Of a stretch of DNA of 64,000 bases, positions 10,015 through 18,303 are shown piece after piece. Position 1 is the stretch's first letter; each line of letters starts with the position of its first letter. This DNA comes from Arcobacter nitrofigilis DSM 7299 (GTDB lineage Bacteria; Campylobacterota; Campylobacteria; Campylobacterales; Arcobacteraceae). The notes under the pieces were generated by a model, which was given only the letters and a program-made list of their open reading frames with translations, was not told the DNA's origin and searched no databases. Location: the NCBI RefSeq assembly GCF_000092245.1, contig NC_014166.1, positions 3,038,001 through 3,102,000 on the forward strand, given 5' to 3'. The translations under genes were made by a program, and so were the position numbers.

Positions 10015-11268
10015 TTAAAATAGCATATCACTACTCGAATTTTTATCTTTTGATTTTAATTTATCCATTTTAAATTTCAAGTATGAAGTATTTACATTAT
10101 GAAAGTCAACATTTTTTGAGAAGTCTTCTTTTTTTGTTATTTGATTTATAATCACTTCCATTGATTCGATATTTTTTATCTCTAATTCTTCTTCAAGTTC
10201 TCCATAAGTGCTCATAAGTGAATCAAAAGCATAGTGGTAATCATATGCTAATGAGCCCTTATCATTGAGAAGTTTTTTTATGAAAACCCATCTATCAAAG
10301 ATTATAGACCAAGCCTTTTTTTGCTCAGTTGTTGCACATAAGTTAGAAATAATCTCTTTCCATTTAAATAAGGCAAAATAGGCTTGATGACTAACCCATA
10401 ACTCTCTTATCCACCAATCTTGATATTTTGGAAATCCTGAAAAAGTTTTTAGTTTTACTTCTGGAATCTTTATCTCTTTTAATTTATTGAGTTCATTATT
10501 AAGGCTTTTTATAATAGATTCAAGTTCTTTTATCTCTTCTTTATCACTATTTTCTTCAGATTGTTTTTCTTTTAATAACTCTTCTTTTTCTTCTAAAGAG
10601 GTAGTGAACTTTTCTCTTTTTTCATTTATCTCATTTTCTAATGCTTCTTTTTTTTGTAAAGCTCTTTCATTATCAAATTCAATATTATCTATTATATTTG
10701 AACTTAATACATAAAAATGAAGAACAACAATTGGAAGAAAAAAATCAATAGTTGAGAGTTCTTGTATATTTTTTTCATCTATTTGGTCTTTTATTGCTTT
10801 AAACTCACTTTTTATATCTTCTAATTTATTACTTATATCATTTAAATCACCAAGACCCAACTCAAGTGATTTTGTTGCTATTTCAAAAAGTTCTTTATCT
10901 TCAAAATTCACATCTATAGGTAATTCTTCAATTATTCTTAAAACTTCTAGTTTTTTATCATTGCTTTGTTCAACATTTAACTTTATTCGAGAAGGCTGTG
11001 CATCAAAATATTTCTTTCTTTCAGCAAGGAAAACAAGTTTTTCTTTCTCTTCTAATTCTTTGCCTTCAATAGTTTGAAGTTTTTCTAACATTTTTTTATA
11101 TTTTTCCACAAGTTCTGTTGATATTTCTAAGGCGTTTTCCGATGAGGCAATAGCCATACGAGAGAGTTTATTAATGCCTGCTTCATGATTTTTGAGCTGT
11201 TGTTTTTGTAAAGCTATTTTTTTTTCATTTTCTTGAATAAGTGCTTCTAGTGCAACAATACTTTCCAT
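10015..11268 (-). CDS. uncharacterised coiled-coil protein, Trp-rich C-terminal part
   Basis: I do not recognise this 417-residue protein. It has no signal peptide. Residues about 1-110 and 195-270 are highly charged heptad-like helices typical of coiled coils. A hydrophobic stretch near 175-195 (FFLPIVVLHFYVLSS) is short and probably buried rather than membrane-spanning. About 283-345 is unusually aromatic (YQDWWIRELWVSHQAYFALF), perhaps a folded C-terminal domain. The ATG has a good AAAGGAAAACTAAG ribosome site, and TATAAT lies on the minus strand at 11330-11335. It stands alone, divergent from another unknown gene. A structural or envelope-spanning scaffold is possible but unsupported. Confidence 0.8.
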   Translation of the reverse strand: MESIVALEALIQENEKKIALQKQQLKNHEAGINKLSRMAIASSENALEISTELVEKYKKMLEKLQTIEGKELEEKEKLVFLAERKKYFDAQPSRIKLNVEQSNDKKLEVLRIIEELPIDVNFEDKELFEIATKSLELGLGDLNDISNKLEDIKSEFKAIKDQIDEKNIQELSTIDFFLPIVVLHFYVLSSNIIDNIEFDNERALQKKEALENEINEKREKFTTSLEEKEELLKEKQSEENSDKEEIKELESIIKSLNNELNKLKEIKIPEVKLKTFSGFPKYQDWWIRELWVSHQAYFALFKWKEIISNLCATTEQKKAWSIIFDRWVFIKKLLNDKGSLAYDYHYAFDSLMSTYGELEEELEIKNIESMEVIINQITKKEDFSKNVDFHNVNTSYLKFKMDKLKSKDKNSSSDMLF

Positions 11269-11555
11269 CTTAGTTTTCCTTTAGGAGCATTCTCTAAAAT
11301 TATTTTATCCAAGTATTTAATAATTCCATATTATAATAAAATTATTTTTAATACTTGCACTATTATTCATTTACCTCTATTATACATTTATTTTATAGTT
11401 ATACTTACTTTTTGTATTATAAATTTCAATTAATAGTTTATTAAAAAGTATAATTATTTTATTTAGTCATATTTACATTATACTAATATGTCTATTTAAT
11501 TTTTATTTAAAGGAAAAAACTATACAATTCTTAAATATAGTTGAAAGGATAAATC

Positions 11556-12275
11556 ATGCAAATAAAAGAATTACCTGAACCTACTCCCTTAGACGAAGAG
11601 ACCATAAAAGCAATAAGAGCAGCTAGGGAAAAAGTAGAGCAAGAAAGAAAAGAATATGTTCCCACAAGTGATCAATTAAAAGAAAATCCTTGGTTAAAAA
11701 ATGCAGCAACTGGTCTTCAAAAAGTCTCAGATATTATTAAAGATTATGAAAATGGTGTTGATGGCTCAGGAAAATTTACATTGTCAAAATTAACAAATAG
11801 CTCTTCAGATATATTAAATGATAAAAATGAGACCATAGGTACTTATGGCATTTTTACAAAAGTAGAGGAAACAACTACCCATCTAGCTTGGGATGATGAG
11901 AATTATACAAGAAGTGGTACAAAAGAGACTAACAGTATGAGTTTTAACTACACATATAATTCATACGAAAGTAATCGTTTTGAAAGTGCTAACATAAAAT
12001 TCGATGTTAAAAATGCAGATAAAGAAATTGATTTTAATAAGCTCTATGATAAATTAAAAAGCGACAAAGAGTTTGAAAAAGACTTTATATCTAGTTTGGA
12101 CGATTATATTAATAGTAATGATGGTAGAAAACTAATTAATTATTTAAAACAAGCTTTAGAAATTGAAAATGCAACTTTAAATATAAAAGAGCCTAGTGAT
12201 TTAGCAACTTATGGGAATAAAGGAAACTTAAATTCAATGGAAAATAATAGTTCACATTTAAGTCTTTTAGCATAA
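11556..12275 (+). CDS. uncharacterised hydrophilic protein
   Basis: Not recognised. It has 239 residues, no signal peptide and no membrane helix. It begins with a charged amphipathic helix (DEETIKAIRAAREKVEQERK), has a beta-like Thr/Tyr/Asn-rich middle (about 95-150, with NYTYNSYESNRF) and ends in a helical region and a polar tail NNSSHLSLLA. The ribosome site GAAAGGATAAATC precedes the ATG. A possible -10 TATACT lies at 11479-11484. The polar, signal-less composition resembles the unknown 459-residue protein encoded at 12752, but I see no clear alignment. Export by the flagellar apparatus or a cytoplasmic role are both open. Confidence 0.75.
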   Translation: MQIKELPEPTPLDEETIKAIRAAREKVEQERKEYVPTSDQLKENPWLKNAATGLQKVSDIIKDYENGVDGSGKFTLSKLTNSSSDILNDKNETIGTYGIFTKVEETTTHLAWDDENYTRSGTKETNSMSFNYTYNSYESNRFESANIKFDVKNADKEIDFNKLYDKLKSDKEFEKDFISSLDDYINSNDGRKLINYLKQALEIENATLNIKEPSDLATYGNKGNLNSMENNSSHLSLLA

Positions 12276-12307
12276 TTACAAGAGGAATAGATTTTATTTT
12301 ACTACTA

Positions 12308-12331
12308 TCTAAGAGGTCACTTCCTCTTAGA
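12308..12331. terminator. hairpin between convergent unknown genes
   Basis: TCTAAGAGG, six-base loop, CCTCTTAGA: a perfect 9-bp stem between the genes ending at 12275 (+) and 12345 (-). The T run after it is interrupted (AATAAATATTTTT), so termination on the plus strand may be moderate. Confidence 0.6.
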
Positions 12332-12344
12332 ATAAATATTTTTA

Positions 12345-12617
12345 TTAACTCATTGCTAAATGAGTATATATTGCTCTAAAAGATTCATCAATAGATTCTT
12401 TATGTTCTGCAAATTCCTCTTTACTAGCCTTACCTAGTGCTTCTAATTTTGCTTTCCCCTCTTTTATCTTCATCTCTACTGTTTGAATTTGTTTATCTAT
12501 TTCAGCATTAGCTTTTGTATCCGATGGAGATAATTTAGATTTTAACTCTTTTAGTTTCCCCTCACACTCATCTAATTGAAGTTGCTTTGCTTCTAAATAT
12601 TCTTTAATATCTTTCAT
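12345..12617 (-). CDS. small charged coiled-coil protein
   Basis: A 90-residue protein made almost entirely of Lys/Glu-rich helix (KQLQLDECEGKLKELKSKLS, then two further heptad blocks), without signal or membrane segment. The layout, three helical blocks with a KLEALGKASKEEF joint before a last helix, resembles the small sll1863-type stress coiled-coil proteins. I have not verified this by alignment. Ribosome site AAAGGAATTAGG lies ahead of the ATG. It is convergent with the unknown gene at 11556 and runs in the same direction as the unknown gene at 12752, 134 bases away. It may be expressed separately. Confidence 0.7.
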   Translation of the reverse strand: MKDIKEYLEAKQLQLDECEGKLKELKSKLSPSDTKANAEIDKQIQTVEMKIKEGKAKLEALGKASKEEFAEHKESIDESFRAIYTHLAMS

Positions 12618-12751
12618 CCTAATTCCTTTTGCTTAAATTTGTTTCTATCATTATTATAATACTTTATCTACCTATTATCAATAATTAATAATAAAACTAC
12701 ATTAGAAAATTTATTATTAGCATTAAGATTTTGTTAAAATTTGTAACAATA

Positions 12752-14131
12752 TCACTTAAAACTCTTTAATATAACCATATCATCAAGAGAGTTTGATTTT
12801 CTTTTTCTAAATCTTTCTAAAAAAAGACGAAAATCATCTATCTCTGATTCTTTCCATACATTAAGCAAGTATTTTCTAATTAGCTCTTCTTTATTAAAAG
12901 TATCACTTTCTTCTTCATCATTTATTTTATGTTTTTTATCATCTTTTAAAATACCAGAAAGTGCCTCATCTATGATTTCATTTATATCATTACTTTTTGT
13001 ATCCATTTTCTCTGTTTCTTGTACTTTTGAAGCTTCTAACTTATCAATCCAATCTGTTTTTCCAGTTCCATAGTTCTTACTTTGCCCTACATCATAAAAA
13101 GAGCCATTTTCATAATCTATTGATAAAACTAAATCAGGGATAGAATCAATTCCAGCTTTTGCTAGATTTTTCAAATCTTCACCATAAGAATAAATTGCTA
13201 TATTTTTATATTCTTCAGGAACACTTGTACCATTTCTAATACTTTCTTTATAAAGATCAAAAACATCTGTTCCATCTTCTGTTACAAACTTCCCATCTAC
13301 AACACTTAAATCATTTAAGTCATATCCTATCTCATCTTTCATTTCCCTAATTAAATCATATTTATCATGTTTTTCTCTTGTAAATTGTGTCGAATCATCT
13401 AATGAACTTGAAATGATATGAATAAATAACTGTTTTGAATTTTTTTCATCCAACATCTTTTCTAATAAACTAGTAAGATTTGTATCATCTGTTCCAGTGA
13501 CACTTACTTTATAATCATTTGGGTCAATTGTAAATCTTAATTTTGTATCTTTAGGAATTATTAGACTATTAGTATCTAATAATTGTTGAACTTGTTTATT
13601 TACTTCTTCTCTATTAAATGCCTTTTCTTTTGCTATCTCAACATCACCATACATACCTTCCATCCCTCTATCTCGAAAAATGGGATCGTAATAATAAGTA
13701 GATCCATTTTCTCCCCACTTAAAATAATTGTACTCATTCTTTTCAGCAGCATCTCTTTCTTCATCTGTTAATCCATTTATATAATAAGGAGAAGTTTTAT
13801 CATAGTATTTATCCCAAATATGTTGAGCAGGATTATCAAATTGTTTATCTTCTTCCACTACTTTTGCATAATAATCATTTTTTATTTTAGTTCGCTTTTC
13901 ATGTTCACTTATATATTTATTTCTTGATTGAATAATTGCTTCTTGTGATTGTGTTTGATTTGTTTTATTCAAGTTATTTTTTGCAGCTGAACTTAGACTA
14001 AGATGAATGGGATCATTTATGTCATCATTCTCATTTTGAGTAGGTGAACTATTATCTATATTAGTATTATTTTGGAATACTTTAATACCCTGACTTACTG
14101 TTGTAAACGAATTAGTTGAGTTAATTGTCAT
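12752..14131 (-). CDS. uncharacterised 459-residue acidic protein
   Basis: Not recognised. I start it at the ATG of MTINSTNSF, which has AAGGATGC just ahead. An earlier TTG at 14152 overlaps that ribosome site and is less likely. The first 80 residues are Asn/Ser/Thr-rich and unstructured, with IHLSLSSAAKNN, a pattern often seen near the N terminus of flagellar-exported or cell-surface proteins. A block IWDKYYDKTSPYYINGLTDE followed by ERDAAEKNEY (about 105-135) looks like the most conserved part. The rest alternates beta and helix and ends in a basic helix. There is no Sec signal and no membrane segment. The promoter at 14173-14201 is close to consensus, so it may be well expressed. Confidence 0.75.
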   Translation of the reverse strand: MTINSTNSFTTVSQGIKVFQNNTNIDNSSPTQNENDDINDPIHLSLSSAAKNNLNKTNQTQSQEAIIQSRNKYISEHEKRTKIKNDYYAKVVEEDKQFDNPAQHIWDKYYDKTSPYYINGLTDEERDAAEKNEYNYFKWGENGSTYYYDPIFRDRGMEGMYGDVEIAKEKAFNREEVNKQVQQLLDTNSLIIPKDTKLRFTIDPNDYKVSVTGTDDTNLTSLLEKMLDEKNSKQLFIHIISSSLDDSTQFTREKHDKYDLIREMKDEIGYDLNDLSVVDGKFVTEDGTDVFDLYKESIRNGTSVPEEYKNIAIYSYGEDLKNLAKAGIDSIPDLVLSIDYENGSFYDVGQSKNYGTGKTDWIDKLEASKVQETEKMDTKSNDINEIIDEALSGILKDDKKHKINDEEESDTFNKEELIRKYLLNVWKESEIDDFRLFLERFRKRKSNSLDDMVILKSFK

Positions 14132-14172
14132 AAAAGCATCCTTTTTTTCCAATTCTTATAAATAGTTTAAGT

Positions 14173-14201
14173 ATTGTATTACAATAATATAATTTTGTCA
14201 A
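14173..14201 (-). promoter_or_regulatory. near-consensus sigma-70 promoter of the 459-residue unknown gene
   Basis: On the minus strand TTGACA (14196-14201), 17 bases, TACAAT (14173-14178). Only one base differs from the ideal promoter. Nearly all other promoters in this window show only a -10 box, so this one stands out. The leader would be about 35 bases. Confidence 0.65.
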
Positions 14202-14345
14202 TTATTTTTTATACGATAATAATTATCTAAAAATATTCTATTTTAAATGATAAAATTTATTATTTAATAAGTTTTATTTAATATAAAAGCTAATAAAATA
14301 CTTTAAGGACAATTTAATTTGTTCTAAAATTTTTAAGGAGACATT

Positions 14346-15380
14346 ATGAAAAAGTTTGTATTGACAAGTACCCTAGTGCTTTTTTCAGCCGTAAGTTTGT
14401 TTGGAATGACAGATTCTTCTTTGTTAGAAAAAGCAAAGAATTCAGGTTTAAAAGCAATTCCAAAAAGTGAGTTAGAGATTCTAAAATTGGTAGATGACCC
14501 TAATAATCCTATTACAGCTAAAAAAGTTGAATTAGGTAAAAAACTTTATTTTGAGCCAAGATTATCAAAAAGTGGTCTTATCTCATGTAATACCTGCCAT
14601 AATTTAGCAATGGGTGGAGTAGATGGAGTTTCAGCTGCTATTGGACATAAATGGACAGCAAATCCTCATCACTTAAACTCCCCAACTGTTTATAACTCTG
14701 TTTTAAATAAAGTACAGTTTTGGAATGGTAGATCTCCACACTTAGAAGATCAAGCTCAAGGTCCTATTCAAGCAGGTCCAGAAATGGCAGCACCTTCAAA
14801 ACTTGTTGTAAATAGAGTTACATCTATGAAAGGTTATGTTGATGAGTTCAAAGATACTTATGGAGATAATGTAAAAATTGATTTTAAACTTATCGCAGAT
14901 ACTATTGCTGTATTTGAAAGAACACTTATTACACCTTCAAGATATGATGATTTTATGAATGGAAATCTATCATCACTATCAAAAGAAGAAAAAAAAGGTC
15001 TAAATTTATTTATTGACAAAGGATGTATTGGATGTCACAATGATATTGGATTGGGTGGAACTATGCAACCATTTGCAACAGCCGCTAAATACAAATTTGC
15101 TAATTTAGGTGATTTTAAAGGAGATAAAAATAGAATGGTTAAAACTCCAACTTTGAGAAACATTGAAGAGACAGCCCCTTATTTTCATAATGGTGGAGTT
15201 TGGTCTTTAAAAGAAGCAGTAAAAGTAATGGGTTCTACTCAACTAGGTTTAAAAATTTCTGATAATGATGCAAAAGAAATAGTAACTTTTCTTAAATCAC
15301 TTACAGGTGAAAAACCCAAAATTACATATCCAATTCTCCCTATTGCTACAAAAACAACACCAAAACCAGATATGAATTAA
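14346..15380 (+). CDS. di-heme cytochrome c peroxidase
   Basis: Periplasmic peroxidase that reduces H2O2 to water with electrons from cytochrome c. A signal peptide (MKKFVLTSTLVLFSAVSLFG) is followed by two c-type heme sites, CNTCH near residue 79 and CIGCH near 227. These are the high- and low-potential hemes of the CcpA/MauG family. Other family blocks are visible: FWNGRSPHLEDQA, QAGPEM, and TPTLRNIEETAPYFHNGG near the C terminus. The length of 344 is normal. It is monocistronic, with ribosome site AAGGAG, and ends at a 13-bp stem. It is convergent with the MarR gene. It probably protects the cell against peroxide at low oxygen. Confidence 0.95.
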   Translation: MKKFVLTSTLVLFSAVSLFGMTDSSLLEKAKNSGLKAIPKSELEILKLVDDPNNPITAKKVELGKKLYFEPRLSKSGLISCNTCHNLAMGGVDGVSAAIGHKWTANPHHLNSPTVYNSVLNKVQFWNGRSPHLEDQAQGPIQAGPEMAAPSKLVVNRVTSMKGYVDEFKDTYGDNVKIDFKLIADTIAVFERTLITPSRYDDFMNGNLSSLSKEEKKGLNLFIDKGCIGCHNDIGLGGTMQPFATAAKYKFANLGDFKGDKNRMVKTPTLRNIEETAPYFHNGGVWSLKEAVKVMGSTQLGLKISDNDAKEIVTFLKSLTGEKPKITYPILPIATKTTPKPDMN

Positions 15381-15390
15381 TTATTATATA

Positions 15391-15420
15391 AAAGACATAG
15401 ATTTTACAATCTATGTCTTT
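15391..15420. terminator. hairpin between cytochrome c peroxidase and MarR genes
   Basis: AAAGACATAGATT, loop TTAC, AATCTATGTCTTT: a perfect 13-bp stem between convergent genes. T tracts on both strands are short, but the position fits a shared terminator. Confidence 0.7.
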
Positions 15421-15426
15421 AAAAAA

Positions 15427-15903
15427 TTATTCAACTGCAGTTAATAATTTTTTTAAAAGTGTTTTCAAAATTCTTTTTTCTTCTTCACTTAGTATTCCAT
15501 ATACTTTATTATTCTCAGTTGCAAAAACATCTAATAGCTCAACAGCCAATTTTGCACCTTTTTCTTCAAGCTGTACAAGCATACTTCTTTTATCTTTTTT
15601 ATCAGCTATTCTACTTATGTACTTATTTTCTTCCAATTTTTTTAAAACTTTTGTCATACCACCAGAAGAGAAGATTGTACTTTCATATAACTCAGTTGGA
15701 GATTGAATATACCCATTAAAATAAAGGCTAACAAGCACATCTATTTCTGAATGAGTTATACCATAATTGACTTTCATTATATTTTCATGCTTATTAAACA
15801 TACTTTTATAAATCAAGGTTAAAGGTAAACTAATACCAAAAGTTTTATACTTTGGATTTGTTTCTATATTTTCATAACAATTTTTTATATAATTTTTATT
15901 CAT
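15427..15903 (-). CDS. MarR-family transcriptional regulator
   Basis: A 158-residue winged-helix repressor. The recognition region is at about 60-110: GITHSEIDVLVSLYFNG, then SPTELYESTIFSSGGMTKVL as the DNA-reading helix, then the wing DKKDKRSMLVQLEEKG with the family D-x-R-S signature. Helices at both ends form the dimer interface. It is divergent from the TolC/adaptor/RND operon, with a perfect inverted repeat in the 96-base gap. That makes it the likely local repressor of both itself and the pump, released by a small ligand. The ribosome site before its ATG is weak. No Cys pair suggesting redox sensing is seen. Confidence 0.9.
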   Translation of the reverse strand: MNKNYIKNCYENIETNPKYKTFGISLPLTLIYKSMFNKHENIMKVNYGITHSEIDVLVSLYFNGYIQSPTELYESTIFSSGGMTKVLKKLEENKYISRIADKKDKRSMLVQLEEKGAKLAVELLDVFATENNKVYGILSEEEKRILKTLLKKLLTAVE

Positions 15904-15927
15904 AATGCAAGAATAACATAAAAAAGA

Positions 15928-15959
15928 TTAAATATATCTTTCTCGCAAGATATATTTAA
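15928..15959. promoter_or_regulatory. palindromic operator between marR-type gene and RND pump operon
   Basis: TTAAATATATCTT, six bases TCTCGC, AAGATATATTTAA: perfect 13-base arms. A further small palindrome, AAGAT-GCT-ATCTT, lies at 15965-15977, beside a -10-like TATAAG for the pump operon. The half-site ATCTT/AAGAT is therefore present twice. It is an excellent candidate binding site for the MarR protein. Confidence 0.8.
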
Positions 15960-15999
15960 GCTATAAGATGCTATCTTTTCACAAAAATAAAGGAGTAAA

Positions 16000-17232
16000 A
16001 TGAAAAAAATACATTTATTATTTTTCTTACCTATTTTTTTATGGAGTCAAGATTTAAGTGAATTGATAAATATTTCTCAAAAAAATAAACTAATTCAATC
16101 TTCACAAGAAACAGTAGAATCTATAAAAGATGAATACAGTAGTGTAAAAAGATCATATTTACCAAATGTAAGTATTGGAACTTCTTATCAAAATACTAAT
16201 AGAGAGAGTCAAAACATACCTGCGAATGGTTATACCTCTTATGCAAAAGTTGGACTAACACTATATGATGGAAACAAAAGATATAACTTATTTAAAAGTT
16301 ACAAATCATATATAAAAAGTTCTAAAGAGAATTTATCTGCTCTTAAAAATGAAGTTGCACTTGATGTAGTAAATTATTATTACCAATATTTAACTTTAGA
16401 AGCTCAAAAAGATGCTAAACAAAAAGAGATAGAACAATTAAAATCAGAAGGAAATAGAGTCAAAAATTTTGTGGATGTTGGTTCTGCTACCACTGATGAA
16501 TATGATAAAATCGAATCAAGAATTCAAAGTTCAATTTTCGATCTTAATCAAATTGAATTGAATATTATAACAGTATTACATACTCTTGAATATGTTACGG
16601 GTCAAGAAGTTAGTATAACTGCTGGTTCTGCTATAAAAGATATTAATGCAAATAGTGATTTAAAAGCACAAAGACCTGATCTTAAATCTTTGGAATACAA
16701 TATAGAAAAACTAAAATATGATGCAAGACAAGAGAAAAGTGGTTATTTACCAAAAATCACCTTGGATAATACATACTCATATTATGATAGAAACTATAAA
16801 GACAACTCTATTCCAGAAGAATACAAAGATCAAAATGTATTTACTGTAAATCTTTCATGGGATATTTTCAACTTTAATTCTACAGGTAAAAAATATAGTG
16901 CAAAATATAAAGAATACTTAAGTAAAAGATCAAACTATGAATACCAAAAGAAAAAAGCTGATACAGAATTAAAAACAGCACTCAAAACTTATGAGATAGG
17001 GAAAATCAAAGTAAAAGCAGCAAAGGCATCTTTGAAAGCAGCAACGAGCGTATATGATTCAATAAAATCAAAATACCAAAATGGACTTGTGGATAATGTT
17101 ACTTTTCTAGAAGCACTAACTGAAAAATATGATGCTTTAAGTCAATTAAAAAGTTCACAATATGATTTAGAAATTAACAAAGCCACAATAATTTATTATA
17201 GTGGGAAAAATGTAGGAGATTATATAGAATGA
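16000..17232 (+). CDS. TolC-family outer-membrane efflux protein
   Basis: Outer-membrane channel of a tripartite pump, 410 residues after an AAAGGAG ribosome site. The signal peptide is MKKIHLLFFLPIFLWSQ. The mature protein shows the two homologous halves of the TolC fold: long helices with LPNVSIGTSYQ in the first and LPKITLDNTYSYYDR in the second, and the closing pattern KYQNGLVDNVTFLEALTEKY. It is the first gene of a three-gene operon, which is less usual than having it last. The stop overlaps the next start by four bases (ATGA), implying coupled translation. It probably serves this RND pump specifically. Confidence 0.93.
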   Translation: MKKIHLLFFLPIFLWSQDLSELINISQKNKLIQSSQETVESIKDEYSSVKRSYLPNVSIGTSYQNTNRESQNIPANGYTSYAKVGLTLYDGNKRYNLFKSYKSYIKSSKENLSALKNEVALDVVNYYYQYLTLEAQKDAKQKEIEQLKSEGNRVKNFVDVGSATTDEYDKIESRIQSSIFDLNQIELNIITVLHTLEYVTGQEVSITAGSAIKDINANSDLKAQRPDLKSLEYNIEKLKYDARQEKSGYLPKITLDNTYSYYDRNYKDNSIPEEYKDQNVFTVNLSWDIFNFNSTGKKYSAKYKEYLSKRSNYEYQKKKADTELKTALKTYEIGKIKVKAAKASLKAATSVYDSIKSKYQNGLVDNVTFLEALTEKYDALSQLKSSQYDLEINKATIIYYSGKNVGDYIE

Positions 17233-18302
17233 AGAAAATATTAGTAGGTTTATTTATTTTAGGATTAAATTTTTTATTTGCAGCTGGACAACAAATGCCT
17301 CCGCTTCCTGTAAAAGCCTATACTGTAAACACAAGTGAGACAATAGTAGAGAAGGATTATCCTGCTTTAATAAAATCAAAAAGTGAGGTAAATATTATTG
17401 CTAGAGTTCCTGGAAAACTAGTAAAAAAATATTTTAATGATGGTGATTTTGTAAAAAAAGGTACTTTATTGTACAAAATAGAGCAAGATACTTATCAAGC
17501 AAATTTAAATGCAGCACAAGCACAATTAGATAAAGCAGAAGCTTTACTTACAAAAGCTACAAAAGATTGGAAAAGAGCAGAAAAGCTATTTGCTTCAAAA
17601 TCTATAAGTGAACAATCAAAAGATGATTACTTATACACATATCAAGATGCTTTAGCTGATGTAAAAAATTACAAAGCAAAAGTACAAGATGCGAAAATTA
17701 ATTATCAATATACATTAATAAGATCACCTATAAATGGTCTAACTGGTAAAAGTGCTTTTGATGAAGGGAATTATGTAGGTTCAAATGAGAATAACTCAAA
17801 ATTATTAACTATAACAAATACAAATCCTGTATATATAGAATTTTCTTTACCTCAAAAAGATATTGCTAAGTATTTAGATCAAATAAAAAAAGGTAGTGTT
17901 AGTTTTAGTATTTCTGCAAATGGGAAAACTTATTCTGATGGTAAATTAAATTTTGTCTCATCAAAAATTGATATAGCTACAGATAGTTTATTATTAAGAA
18001 CAACTTTTGGAAATAAAAATAATGAACTTATTATTGGTGGTTATTCAACAATAGAAATAAAAAATATAAAAATAAAAAATGTTTTTACTATCCCAGAAAT
18101 TGCCATTTTACAATCAGCTAATGGAGCAGCAGTTTATGTAATTGAAAATGGTGTTGCTACAATTAGACCTATTAAAATTGGTAATTTAACTTCAAGTGGA
18201 GTGCTTGTTAAATCTGGGTTAAAAGCTGGAGATAAAATTATTATTAGTAATATTGCAAAAGTAAGACCAAATGCTCCTGTTCAAATAATAGGTGACAAAT
18301 AA
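17229..18302 (+). CDS. RND efflux periplasmic adaptor (HlyD/AcrA family)
   Basis: Membrane-fusion protein that links pump and channel, 357 residues. It has a signal peptide (KKILVGLFILGLNFLFA) and no lipobox Cys, so it is probably anchored by contacts rather than lipid. The order is lipoyl half (SEVNIIARVPGKLVKKYFND), a coiled-coil hairpin at about 95-160 (AAQAQLDKAEALLTKATKDW and onward), the second lipoyl half (IRSPINGLTGKSAFDEGNYV), then beta-barrel and membrane-proximal domains. It overlaps the TolC stop by four bases and ends one base before the pump gene. All three genes are one operon. Confidence 0.94.
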   Translation: MKKILVGLFILGLNFLFAAGQQMPPLPVKAYTVNTSETIVEKDYPALIKSKSEVNIIARVPGKLVKKYFNDGDFVKKGTLLYKIEQDTYQANLNAAQAQLDKAEALLTKATKDWKRAEKLFASKSISEQSKDDYLYTYQDALADVKNYKAKVQDAKINYQYTLIRSPINGLTGKSAFDEGNYVGSNENNSKLLTITNTNPVYIEFSLPQKDIAKYLDQIKKGSVSFSISANGKTYSDGKLNFVSSKIDIATDSLLLRTTFGNKNNELIIGGYSTIEIKNIKIKNVFTIPEIAILQSANGAAVYVIENGVATIRPIKIGNLTSSGVLVKSGLKAGDKIIISNIAKVRPNAPVQIIGDK

Positions 18303-18303
18303 T

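Noticed and set aside
18292-18303. RND pump start at GTG 18292
   Set aside because: It is inside the end of the adaptor gene; the ATG at 18304 gives the family N terminus.
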